Origin: an uncultured Caulobacterales bacterium
Lineage (GTDB): Bacteria; Pseudomonadota; Alphaproteobacteria; Caulobacterales; Maricaulaceae
DNA: 5,549 nucleotides
Direction of reading: 5' to 3'
Assembly: GCA_938007945.1 (NCBI GenBank)
Contig: CALLME010000103.1
Coordinates: forward strand, 1 to 5,549
Shown: one piece after another, positions 1 through 5,549 of the stretch
Numbering within the stretch: position 1 is the first letter of the stretch
Layout of the letters: each line of letters opens with the position of its first letter
Made by a program: the position numbers and the translations under genes
Notes under the pieces: model-generated
What the model saw: only the letters and a program-made list of their open reading frames with translations
Databases searched by the model: none
Told to the model about the DNA's origin: nothing

Positions 1-366
1 GCTATTATGATTAAAGACAATCACATTGCCTTGGCGGGCGGTGTTGACAAAGCGCTCAAAGCCATCGCTAAAAACGCTGATCACATGACGCGCGTCAGCG
101 TCGAAGTCGATACACTAGTTCAGCTGAAAAAAGTGCTGAAATACAATCCCGATGTCGTGCTGCTTGATAATATGGGCTCGGAAAAGCTCGCAAAAGCCGT
201 AGCGATTGTGGAGGCCTCAGATCATCGCCGCCCTGTGCTTGAGGCGTCTGGTGGCGTTAATTTAGAGACTGTGCGCGGCTTAGCTGATAGCGGCGTTGAC
301 GTCATTTCCATTGGGGCATTGACGCATAGCGCGCCAAACTTTGATGTAGGAATGGACTCGAAGTGA
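1..366 (+). CDS. nadC: Nicotinate-nucleotide pyrophosphorylase (quinolinate phosphoribosyltransferase), C-terminal part
   Basis: This is the 3' end of nadC; the first codon in the window (GCT) is already inside the gene. The enzyme converts quinolinate and PRPP to nicotinate mononucleotide, CO2 and PPi in cytoplasmic de novo NAD synthesis. The 121 visible residues cover the C-terminal half of the phosphoribosyltransferase barrel. Family signatures appear in the expected order: IKDNHI near the window start (substrate-binding Lys and His), EVDTL with its Glu codon at 103-105, LLDNM with its Asp codon at 166-168, LEASGGV, and the terminal SIGALTHSAP. The protein ends about ten residues after LTHSAP, as is normal for the family, so the TGA at 364-366 is the natural stop. 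No downstream operon partner is evident, because the next gene on this strand has unrelated composition. Identification is from motif recognition and is firm; only the N-terminal part is unseen. Confidence 0.96.
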   Translation, partial: AIMIKDNHIALAGGVDKALKAIAKNADHMTRVSVEVDTLVQLKKVLKYNPDVVLLDNMGSEKLAKAVAIVEASDHRRPVLEASGGVNLETVRGLADSGVDVISIGALTHSAPNFDVGMDSK

Positions 367-371
367 CACCA

Positions 372-422
372 GTGGATTAATAAATCCACAAAACGGAGCG
401 CCTCACTCGCTAGCGAACGAGT
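372..422. other. Two short inverted repeats in the nadC/orphan gap
   Basis: The 87-nt gap after nadC holds two small palindromic structures. The first is a perfect 7-bp stem, GTGGATT (372-378) with AATCCAC (383-389), closing a 4-nt AATA loop. The second is ACTCG (405-409) paired with CGAGT (418-422), overlapping the perfect 10-bp palindrome TCGCTAGCGA (407-416). Neither is followed by a T-run on either strand, so they do not look like standard intrinsic terminators. The first hairpin begins 5 nt after the nadC stop and could stabilise the nadC mRNA 3' end. This is inference from position only. Confidence 0.4.
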
Positions 423-453
423 ACCTGATAGTTATCTTGAAAGAACCTATATC

Positions 454-798
454 GTGTTAAAGTTTTGGAAAAAATCTCCGACCCCGAAGGTTCTTTCTGA
501 GCAAGAAAAGCAAGACGTTAAAAGCGCGGCCGTAGCAATAAAAGGCGAAGTCAAATATGTTTTAGAAAATGACGATGATGAGTCAGGATACGACCGAATA
601 TCCTCTTTAATGAATTCAATTCCTCAAGACGTATATAAGCACGATAAAATACTGAGTTATAGCTTAAGTGATGCTAGAAAATTTCTGGGGGACATCGATA
701 TCAGGGAAAAAGACAAAGACTATGACGACTGGTGGCGAGAAAAACTAAAGAACTATTTAAATCAGTTAGACAACATAATTTTGAGAAACTCGGCCTGA
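454..798 (+). CDS. Hypothetical protein, low-GC orphan, 114 aa
   Basis: I do not recognise this protein. It is predicted to be soluble, with no signal peptide or membrane segment. It has a basic N-terminus (LKFWKKSPTPK), then a highly charged and probably helical body with an acidic stretch (ENDDDESGYD) and a Trp/Lys/Asp-rich C-terminal helix (DDWWREKLKNYLNQLD). The start is GTG at 454, preceded by a weak purine run (GAAAG, 439-443). No ATG, GTG or TTG lies further upstream in frame; the next in-frame ATG is at 610 and would remove nearly half the protein. A hand count gives about 37% GC, far below the neighbouring genes, which suggests recent acquisition or a fast-evolving lineage-specific gene. 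The frame is the same as nadC and has no stop between 367 and 798. Its end lies 4 nt from the convergent hydrolase gene. Coding status is plausible from length and amino-acid make-up but unproven. Confidence 0.6.
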   Translation: MLKFWKKSPTPKVLSEQEKQDVKSAAVAIKGEVKYVLENDDDESGYDRISSLMNSIPQDVYKHDKILSYSLSDARKFLGDIDIREKDKDYDDWWREKLKNYLNQLDNIILRNSA

Positions 799-802
799 AA
801 CT

Positions 803-1534
803 CTAAGGGCTAGGCGGAGCGACGGAAAGTCCTGCATTACTCACACCGCGTTCGCGCCAACGTGTGCGGTAGAACTTATGTGTCTCAATCTGCTTCGTCA
901 TCACAAGGCTGCCAGACCACGCAGGTCTCACATTCAGATTATGATAATGCGTTGCACGGTCCGTGAGCGGTGTGATCCCTCCCGTCATAGCAAGGGTCGC
1001 AATTCGGTTAGCCCGCAGCCATGTTTTTCCGCGCGGGCGCTGTTTAAGTGAGCCGTCACAGGTAAAGCTGAACTGACAGCCCGTGGAGCGCTCTGAGCCT
1101 TGATAGATGACGCCGCAAATCGAGTTCGGGTAGTGCTTACTTCGGACACGGTTTTGAACAACTTCTGCAACCGCCTTTTGACCATCTTTGCCTTCTGAGC
1201 GAGCTTCGTAATAAACCGCTTCTGAGAGGCATTTATGCTCTGCCATGGCGTTCTGACTCGTTTCAATGAGTGACGCACCGGCAATAGCGCTTGATGACGT
1301 ATTTTTTAAAAACTCACTAGCAAGCGTCTCGGTCAAACCTGTTGCGCTTGTGATAATTTGCGTAGACTCGGCAGAAACATCAATCTTCGGCGCAACAACA
1401 TCTGCGCGCGCATTTTCGGCCTGAGCCGTAATAGCTGGCACGCTGACGGCTAAAAGCGACACCACGCCGAGGACGCAGCTGCCTGCCGCGACATGGGTCG
1501 GATTGTTTTTAATATATGTCTTAGCTCGTCTCAT
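803..1534 (-). CDS. Secreted cell-wall hydrolase, SleB/Hydrolase_2 family, 243 aa
   Basis: This is a probable peptidoglycan hydrolase of the SleB type (Hydrolase_2 domain), likely a periplasmic lytic transglycosylase. Residues 1-14 are basic (RR, K, K). Residues 15-37 are hydrophobic and end in an AQA/EN-like signal peptidase I site near residue 39, so export is expected. A linker of about 60 residues rich in Ser, Thr and Ala follows. The catalytic domain starts near residue 101 with CLSEAVYYEARSEG, in which Glu105 and Glu110 lie in the conserved motif, then AVAEVVQNRV, SICGVIYQ, CQFSFTCDG and a late THYHN motif. Cys102, Cys140, Cys153 and Cys159 lie in the exported domain and could form disulfides. 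In alphaproteobacteria, which do not sporulate, such proteins presumably act in wall remodelling rather than spore germination. The ATG at 1532-1534 is chosen because it gives a complete signal peptide; the Shine-Dalgarno is weak. It lies 204 nt downstream of ppdK on the same strand and probably has its own promoter. Confidence 0.9.
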   Translation of the reverse strand: MRRAKTYIKNNPTHVAAGSCVLGVVSLLAVSVPAITAQAENARADVVAPKIDVSAESTQIITSATGLTETLASEFLKNTSSSAIAGASLIETSQNAMAEHKCLSEAVYYEARSEGKDGQKAVAEVVQNRVRSKHYPNSICGVIYQGSERSTGCQFSFTCDGSLKQRPRGKTWLRANRIATLAMTGGITPLTDRATHYHNLNVRPAWSGSLVMTKQIETHKFYRTRWRERGVSNAGLSVAPPSP

Positions 1535-1541
1535 TACTGCC

Positions 1542-1569
1542 CATATAGTGCCCAGAATTAGGCATTCAA
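1542..1569 (-). promoter_or_regulatory. Candidate sigma70-type promoter for the wall hydrolase, possibly leaderless
   Basis: Read on the minus strand, TTGAAT (1569-1564) and TATATG (1547-1542) are separated by 16 nt, a reasonable -35/-10 pair. Only 7 nt separate the -10 element from the hydrolase ATG, so transcription would start at or next to the start codon and give a leaderless mRNA. That fits the weak Shine-Dalgarno. Other -35-like boxes lie further upstream, such as a perfect TTGACA at 1614-1609, but without a good -10 at the right distance. This is inference from sequence only. Confidence 0.4.
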
Positions 1570-1576
1570 CCTAATT
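1556..1576. promoter_or_regulatory. Operator-like inverted repeat over the candidate -35 box
   Basis: The repeat is a perfect 7-bp inverted repeat, AATTAGG (1556-1562) and CCTAATT (1570-1576), separated by 7 nt. The spacer (1563-1569) contains the candidate TTGAAT -35 box of the hydrolase promoter. Arm length, spacing and position fit a binding site for a dimeric repressor or activator; alternatively it is a small RNA hairpin if transcription begins further upstream. No regulator is encoded nearby to assign to it. Confidence 0.4.
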
Positions 1577-1582
1577 TCGCCG

Positions 1583-1625
1583 CTGTGACGCATATGCGCG
1601 CGCGACTGTGTCAAATCCGTCACAG
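1583..1625. repeat. Inverted CTGTGACG repeat with an extra half-site
   Basis: CTGTGACG (1583-1590) has a perfect reverse complement, CGTCACAG (1618-1625), 27 nt further on. Inside the spacer lie a related direct half-site, CTGTGTCA (1606-1613), a perfect CGCATATGCG palindrome (1589-1598) and a GC-alternating run. A TTGACA hexamer on the minus strand (1614-1609) also falls inside. The arrangement looks like a multi-site regulatory region upstream of the hydrolase gene. The arms are too far apart for an obvious terminator, and no T-tract follows. Confidence 0.35.
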
Positions 1626-1629
1626 AGTG

Positions 1630-1643
1630 TTAACAGACGTTAA
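1630..1643. promoter_or_regulatory. Paired TTAA motif resembling a CtrA box
   Basis: Two TTAA tetramers (1630-1633 and 1640-1643) occur inside a 10-bp direct repeat of GTTAA. The alphaproteobacterial cell-cycle regulator CtrA recognises TTAA-N7-TTAA. Here the spacer is 6 nt, one short of consensus, so this is a near match only. A wall hydrolase would be a sensible CtrA-controlled gene, but that is speculation. Confidence 0.2.
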
Positions 1644-1738
1644 AAATATCTGCACTGAACACACGACAAACGCCTCAATTATGAGTTTAGTTCCGCGATT
1701 CGCGTCAAAGGACAGGTTTATGCGACCGAAGCCGTCAA

Positions 1739-4417
1739 TTAAGCCGTTTTAGAGCTTATAGCCGCCTGCGCCGCCGAGAGCTTTGCAATCGGCACACGGT
1801 ATGGCGAGCAGGACACGTAATCTAGACCTGTGCGGTGACAGAAGCCGATAGAGGCTGGATCGCCGCCATGTTCGCCGCAAATCCCGAGCTTGATGTCCGA
1901 TTTTGTCGCGCGTCCGCGCTCGACTGCAATCCCAATAAGGTCACCCACGCCGTCTTGATCAAGCGTTACAAACGGGTCTTTTTCCATAATACCTTGCGCC
2001 ACATAATCAGGCAGGAAGCGGCCCGCATCATCTCGAGAGAGACCAAATGTCGTTTGCGTCAAGTCGTTCGTGCCAAAGCTGAAAAATTCTGCGTGCTCAG
2101 CGATATCGCCTGCCCGCAGCGCGGCGCGTGGTAGTTCGATCATCGTCCCCACAATATATTCAGGCGCAACGCCCGTCGCCGCAATTTCGTCCGCGACGCG
2201 CGCAATTGCGCTTTTTAGGATTTCTAGCTCTTTGGCGGAGGACACAAGCGGTATCATAATTTCGGCGATTGGCATGACGCCCGTCTCGTTCTCGACCTCA
2301 ATCTGGGCTTCAAAAATCGCGCGCGCTTGCATTTCGTAAATCTCGGGATAGCTAATGCCGAGGCGACAGCCCCGATGCCCAAGCATAGGATTGCTCTCCG
2401 CAAGTTCCACGGCGCGGCGCATCATGTCTTTGGCGGGAATACCAATGCTTTCGGCCACAGCGCGAATGTCGTCTTCACTATGCGGGAGAAACTCATGCAA
2501 AGGCGGGTCTAGTAAACGAATAGTGCTGGGCAGGCTATTACCGCTTTGCGCCATAATGCGAAAAATGGCAGCAAAATCAGCGCGCTGCACAGGCAGGATT
2601 TTCGCAAGTGCATGTTCGCGACCCGATTTATTTTCAGCCAATATCATTTCGCGGAAATATCCCAGACGGTCAGCTTCAAAGAACATATGTTCCGTGCGGC
2701 ACAGGCCAATGCCTTCCGCGCCAAAGTCGACGGCCGTCTGCACGTCGAGAGGGGTTTCAGCATTGGTGCGAATACCCAATGTGCGTGCTTCATCCGCCCA
2801 GTTCATAATCTTAGCAAAATCACCGGACAGCTCTGGCTGCACCATATCAACCGCGCCCATAAAGACTTGGCCAGAGGCGCCGTCCACCGTGACAATCTCG
2901 CCTTCTTTAACAACGCGTCCCATGACGGAAAATTCGTTTGCGGCGTAATCTATGCGCAGTTCGCCCGCGCCAGAGACGCAAGGCCGTCCCATGCCGCGCG
3001 CAACCACAGCCGCGTGAGAGGTCATGCCGCCCCGCGCCGTGACAATCGCTTCGGCGGCATGCATGCCGTGAATGTCTTCAGGGCTTGTTTCAATGCGCAC
3101 AAGGATAACTTTGTGACCCGCTTTTTTGCGCGCCTCAGCACGATCTGAATCAAATACAACCTCACCAATCGCGGCACCCGGAGAGGCAGGAAGGCCCATG
3201 CAAATAATATCACGCGGGGCATTATCATCGAGCGTGGGATGCAAAAGCTGATCAAGCGATAGCGGTTCAATCCGCATCAAGGCTTCGTCTTTTGAAATCT
3301 GTCCCGCTTCGGCCATATCGACCGCAATTTTCAGCGCCGCGCGCGCGGTGCGTTTGCCTGTACGTGTTTGCAGCATCCAAAGCTTGCCTTCCTCAACTGT
3401 AAATTCAATGTCCTGCATGTCGCGGTAATGCGCTTCTAGCGTCTCAAACGTGCCAGCAAGCTGCGCGTAGACATCGGGCAAAGCCTCTTCCATTGAGAGC
3501 GCCGTTTCGCCCATATTCTCACGCGCGACTTTAGTTAGCGTTTGCGGCGTTCGGATGCCCGCGACCACATCTTCGCCTTGGGCGTTAATCAGGAACTCGC
3601 CGTAATAAGCGTTCTCACCCGTACTTGGATCGCGGGTAAAGGCCACGCCTGTCGCGGACGTCTCGCCCATATTGCCAAACACCATAGCTTGCACATTCAC
3701 CGCTGTGCCCCAGTTCGCGGGGATTTCTTGCAAGCGGCGATAGACAATGGCGCGTTCATTCATCCAACTGCCAAAGACGGCGTCAATCGCGCCTTGCAGC
3801 TGCTCGCGCGGGTCTTGCGGGAAGTCACGGCCGAGTTGATCACGCACAGCTGTTTTATAGCGCTCAATAATCGCGGCCCAATCGTCCGCCGATAAATCCG
3901 TATCAAGCATGACACCTTGATTATCTTTGTGATGGTCAAGGATGTCTTCAAAGGTGTGGTGATGCACGCCGAGCACAACATCGCAATACATGGTGATAAA
4001 ACGGCGGTAGCTATCAAGCGCAAAACGACGATCACCCGAAAGCTTAGCGAGACCTTCAGCAGTTTCGTCGTTCAGGCCGAGGTTCAGAACTGTGTCCATC
4101 ATGCCGGGCATAGAGGCACGCGCGCCAGAACGGACAGAGACGAGCAGCGGGTTTTTCGCATCGCCAAAAGTCTTACCCGTCAGCTTTTCAATATGGGCGA
4201 GGCCGGCTTCGACTTGTTCCGCGACACCGTCAGGATACTGCTCGCCGTTATCGTAATAGCCTGTGCAGACATCTGTCGTCATGGTGAAGCCTGGCGGGAC
4301 AGGGAGGCCGAGCGAGGCCATCTCGGCCAAATTTGCGCCCTTACCGCCGAGCAGGTTCTTCATTGTTGTATTACCTTCGGACGATCCGCCGCCGAAATTG
4401 TAAACCCATTTTGTCAT
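1739..4417 (-). CDS. ppdK: Pyruvate, phosphate dikinase, 892 aa
   Basis: This cytoplasmic enzyme reversibly interconverts pyruvate, ATP and Pi with PEP, AMP and PPi, and serves gluconeogenesis or PPi-dependent glycolysis. The protein is full length for bacterial PPDK. Residues 1 to about 360 are the ATP-grasp nucleotide-binding part, starting with TKWVYNFGGG and containing GGKGANLAEM (Lys26), VSVRSGARASMPGMMDT and the late DIEFT (336-340) and MLQTR motifs. Residues about 400-520 form the swivelling phosphohistidine domain, with GGMTSHAAVVARG giving the catalytic His468 and, two residues before it, the regulatory-type Thr466. Residues about 535-885 form the PEP/pyruvate barrel with GLCRTEHMFF, STIRLLDPPLHEF, GTMIELPRAAL, FGTNDLTQTTFG and GICGEHGGDP, where Cys847 is the expected proton donor. 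These match His455 and Cys831 of the Clostridium symbiosum enzyme. No key residue is missing. The ATG at 4415-4417 gives the standard N-terminus and follows an AAAGGG site. It lies 27 nt after glyS and is probably co-transcribed with it. Confidence 0.98.
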   Translation of the reverse strand: MTKWVYNFGGGSSEGNTTMKNLLGGKGANLAEMASLGLPVPPGFTMTTDVCTGYYDNGEQYPDGVAEQVEAGLAHIEKLTGKTFGDAKNPLLVSVRSGARASMPGMMDTVLNLGLNDETAEGLAKLSGDRRFALDSYRRFITMYCDVVLGVHHHTFEDILDHHKDNQGVMLDTDLSADDWAAIIERYKTAVRDQLGRDFPQDPREQLQGAIDAVFGSWMNERAIVYRRLQEIPANWGTAVNVQAMVFGNMGETSATGVAFTRDPSTGENAYYGEFLINAQGEDVVAGIRTPQTLTKVARENMGETALSMEEALPDVYAQLAGTFETLEAHYRDMQDIEFTVEEGKLWMLQTRTGKRTARAALKIAVDMAEAGQISKDEALMRIEPLSLDQLLHPTLDDNAPRDIICMGLPASPGAAIGEVVFDSDRAEARKKAGHKVILVRIETSPEDIHGMHAAEAIVTARGGMTSHAAVVARGMGRPCVSGAGELRIDYAANEFSVMGRVVKEGEIVTVDGASGQVFMGAVDMVQPELSGDFAKIMNWADEARTLGIRTNAETPLDVQTAVDFGAEGIGLCRTEHMFFEADRLGYFREMILAENKSGREHALAKILPVQRADFAAIFRIMAQSGNSLPSTIRLLDPPLHEFLPHSEDDIRAVAESIGIPAKDMMRRAVELAESNPMLGHRGCRLGISYPEIYEMQARAIFEAQIEVENETGVMPIAEIMIPLVSSAKELEILKSAIARVADEIAATGVAPEYIVGTMIELPRAALRAGDIAEHAEFFSFGTNDLTQTTFGLSRDDAGRFLPDYVAQGIMEKDPFVTLDQDGVGDLIGIAVERGRATKSDIKLGICGEHGGDPASIGFCHRTGLDYVSCSPYRVPIAKLSAAQAAISSKTA

Positions 4418-4424
4418 CGTCTGG

Positions 4425-4430
4425 CCCTTT
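4425..4430 (-). promoter_or_regulatory. Ribosome binding site of ppdK
   Basis: On the minus strand AAAGGG (4430-4425) ends 7 nt before the ppdK ATG. It lies in the 27-nt gap after the glyS stop, with no room for a separate promoter or terminator. This supports both the chosen start and translation of ppdK from a glyS-ppdK transcript. Confidence 0.65.
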
Positions 4431-4444
4431 TATGGAGGGAAAAA

Positions 4445-5549
4445 TTAGCCGCCGATTCTTTCAAAATCCGCGATATGGCTGGCCGTATCACCTATCATGC
4501 CAAGAAGTAATAGATTGTTTTTCCGCGTTTTGGGATCTTCATCGACGACCATAGTTTTGTCAAAAAATTCATCGATAGGCCCGCGTAATTTGGACAGCGC
4601 TGTCATGGCAGTAGAATAGGCCTCTGAGCCAAGTGCCACGTCAATCTCTGTGCGCGCGGAAAGGAGCGCCTTGTGCAAAGCGGCGGCAGGAGGGTGCGAC
4701 AATTTGTCAATTTCACCAGTTGGCAAGTCACCCTTTTTCGCCTCGGCTTTAAGAATATTCGCCGCGCGCTTGTAACCCGCCAACAGGTTCTCGCCGTCAG
4801 CTGTATCAATAAAAGACTGAAGCGCGGTAGTGCGATTGACGATGTCCACGAGGTCGTCACCGCCTAGCGCGAGGACGGCGTCAATGATGTCATGACGCAT
4901 GCCCTTATCGCGCAGGTCGGCCTTGAGGCGGTCTAGGGTGAAGGCGAGGAGGTCTGCAGATCGACCCTCATACTTTTTCATTAGATTATAACTCGGGGAA
5001 GGCAGTTTTGATGGAGATAAAATCTCGTCAACTTGTTCTTTCGCCTCAATCAGGTCATCCAGTTGCTCAAGTGATAGTTTGTTATTTTTTGCAAATTCAA
5101 TTCTTGTTTGCCTTCTTTCTTCAGCTTCACCACTATTTATGAATTGGCTTATATCCAAAGTCAGAAACTCTGAGGACAATTTAGTGTCCAAGACTAAACT
5201 CAACCTTACCCCATTCTCCAAAATAATCCGCACCACGCCGAGCGCCGCCCGCCGTAAGGCAAACGGGTCTTTGGAGCCTGTGGGTTTTTCGTCAATTGCC
5301 CAAAAACCGACAAGCGTGTCGAGCTTATCCGCGAGCGCCACGGCAATTGCGACAGGCTCTGTTGGGACAGAATCAGACGGGCCGACGGGTTTGTAATGCT
5401 GTTCGATGGCGGTGGCGATGGCCTCGACATCTTCGCTCTTAATATCCTCACCCTGAGGAGCGGCGGCAGCTGCGTCTCGAAGGGTCCTCTCGGCACGCTT
5501 CGCATCCACGTCCTTCGAGACGGCGCGGCGCGCCTCCTCAGGATGAGGA
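4445..5549 (-). CDS. glyS: Glycyl-tRNA synthetase beta subunit, C-terminal part
   Basis: This is the 3' part of glyS. With the alpha subunit GlyQ, which would lie beyond the right edge, it forms the bacterial glycyl-tRNA synthetase; the beta subunit contributes tRNA recognition. The frame stays open to the window edge, so the GTG at 5507-5509 is not the true start. Conserved blocks are HYKPVGPSDSVPT, VALADKLDTLVGFWAI, KPTGSKDPFALRRAALGVVR, then DLLAFTLDRLKADLR, RHDIIDAVLAL, NLLAGYKRAANIL and the C-terminal FFDKTMVVDED, the last belonging to the anticodon-binding region. Two stretches look inserted: a translated palindromic repeat upstream of the HYKP block (5446-5548), and a charged, low-GC segment between LENGVRL and DLLAF (about 4955-5200). 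Both keep the frame, and the conserved blocks around them are intact, so the gene is probably functional. ppdK follows 27 nt downstream. Confidence 0.96.
   Translation of the reverse strand, partial: PHPEEARRAVSKDVDAKRAERTLRDAAAAAPQGEDIKSEDVEAIATAIEQHYKPVGPSDSVPTEPVAIAVALADKLDTLVGFWAIDEKPTGSKDPFALRRAALGVVRIILENGVRLSLVLDTKLSSEFLTLDISQFINSGEAEERRQTRIEFAKNNKLSLEQLDDLIEAKEQVDEILSPSKLPSPSYNLMKKYEGRSADLLAFTLDRLKADLRDKGMRHDIIDAVLALGGDDLVDIVNRTTALQSFIDTADGENLLAGYKRAANILKAEAKKGDLPTGEIDKLSHPPAAALHKALLSARTEIDVALGSEAYSTAMTALSKLRGPIDEFFDKTMVVDEDPKTRKNNLLLLGMIGDTASHIADFERIGG
4955..5200 (-). other. Low-GC probable insertion within glyS
   Basis: Between the conserved LENGVRLSL and DLLAFTLDRL blocks lie about 80 residues that I cannot match to GlyS proteins I know. 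In those I recall, this linker is much shorter (about 30 residues in Escherichia coli). The segment is strongly charged, with likely helices (EAEERRQTRIEF, LEQLDDLIEAKEQVDEIL) followed by a Ser/Pro linker (SPSKLPSPS). Hand-counted GC over 4981-5220 is about 38%, against about 63% in the next 60 nt towards the window edge. It could be a lineage-specific helical extension or an acquired in-frame segment. The boundaries are approximate. Confidence 0.55.
5446..5548. repeat. Palindromic REP-like element inserted in frame in glyS
   Basis: The element is an imperfect inverted repeat of about 103 nt. The outer arms are CCTCACCCTGAGGAG (5446-5460) and CTCCTCAGGATGAGG (5534-5548), which pair at 14 of 15 positions. 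The inner arms GTCTCGAAGG (5474-5483) and CCTTCGAGAC (5512-5521) pair perfectly. GC-rich spacers of 13 and 12 nt separate inner from outer arms, and the central loop is about 28 nt. Each outer arm is itself a small palindrome (CCTCA-n3-TGAGG). The arms resemble a dispersed palindromic repeat I recall from alphaproteobacterial intergenic regions. Here it lies inside the glyS reading frame and encodes an Ala/Arg/Glu-rich peptide (from HPEEARRAVSKD to AAAAAPQGED) where other GlyS proteins have only a few residues. The right end reaches the window edge, so the full extent is unknown. Confidence 0.75.

Noticed and set aside
985..1284. 99-aa open frame on the minus strand
   Set aside because: It lies wholly inside the wall hydrolase gene in another frame. 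The hydrolase frame has clear family motifs and a signal peptide; this one has neither.
1630..1643. A true CtrA binding site
   Set aside because: The TTAA pair has a 6-nt spacer rather than the 7 nt of the consensus. It is kept only as a low-confidence motif.
1694..1704. CGCGATTCGCG as a ppdK terminator
   Set aside because: The stem arms leave only one unpaired base, too tight for a hairpin, and no T-run follows on the minus strand.
2355..2948. 197-aa open frame on the plus strand opposite ppdK (with similar ones at 2546-3148 and 3917-4510)
   Set aside because: These are antisense to conserved ppdK codons and rich in Arg, Ser, Ala and His, typical of shadow frames in GC-rich genes. No recognisable motifs.
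1739..4417. A phosphoenolpyruvate synthase or PTS enzyme I instead of PPDK
   Set aside because: These share the phosphohistidine and barrel domains, but the TKWVYNFGGG start, the 892-aa length and the GGMTSHAAVVARG and GICGEHGGDP motifs are those of PPDK.
5206..5505. 99-aa minus-strand frame inside glyS
   Set aside because: It is in a different frame from the conserved GlyS blocks and its Pro/Arg/Ser-rich translation is a frame shadow.
5507..5509. GTG as the start of the glyS product
   Set aside because: The frame stays open through 5548 to the window edge, and GlyS is far longer than 354 residues, so the gene starts outside the window.

Overview
The window comes from an alphaproteobacterial chromosome of moderate GC content. 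The evidence for this is the style of the four recognisable proteins, the glyS-ppdK gene order on one strand, an exported SleB-type wall hydrolase, and a palindromic repeat whose arms (CCTCA-n3-TGAGGAG and GTCTCGAAGG) I recall from many alphaproteobacterial genomes. A stalked or dimorphic marine lineage (Hyphomonadaceae/Maricaulales type) is possible but not proven. It is mostly an ordinary housekeeping region. No mobile element, CRISPR array, tRNA or rRNA was seen.

Layout. The left edge (1-366, +) holds the C-terminal part of nadC, for NAD biosynthesis. After an 87-nt gap with two small hairpins there is a low-GC orphan gene (454-798, +) of unknown function. It runs tail to tail with a secreted SleB-family cell-wall hydrolase (803-1534, -), with 4 nt between their stop codons. 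A 204-nt regulatory gap (1535-1738) carries a candidate leaderless promoter and several inverted or direct repeats. Next comes full-length ppdK, pyruvate phosphate dikinase (1739-4417, -). It sits 27 nt downstream of glyS, the glycyl-tRNA synthetase beta subunit (4445 to beyond the right edge, -), so glyS and ppdK are probably co-transcribed.

The most unusual locus is glyS. Its visible part carries two probable in-frame insertions. The first is a palindromic repeat of about 103 nt at the right edge (5446-5548) that is translated as part of the protein, comparable to the Rickettsia palindromic elements found inside genes. The second is a low-GC (about 38%), charged segment (about 4955-5200) between the conserved KDPFALRR region and the C-terminal anticodon-binding region. 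The other points of interest are the orphan low-GC gene, whose frame is open all the way back to the nadC stop, and the repeat-rich upstream region of the wall hydrolase.
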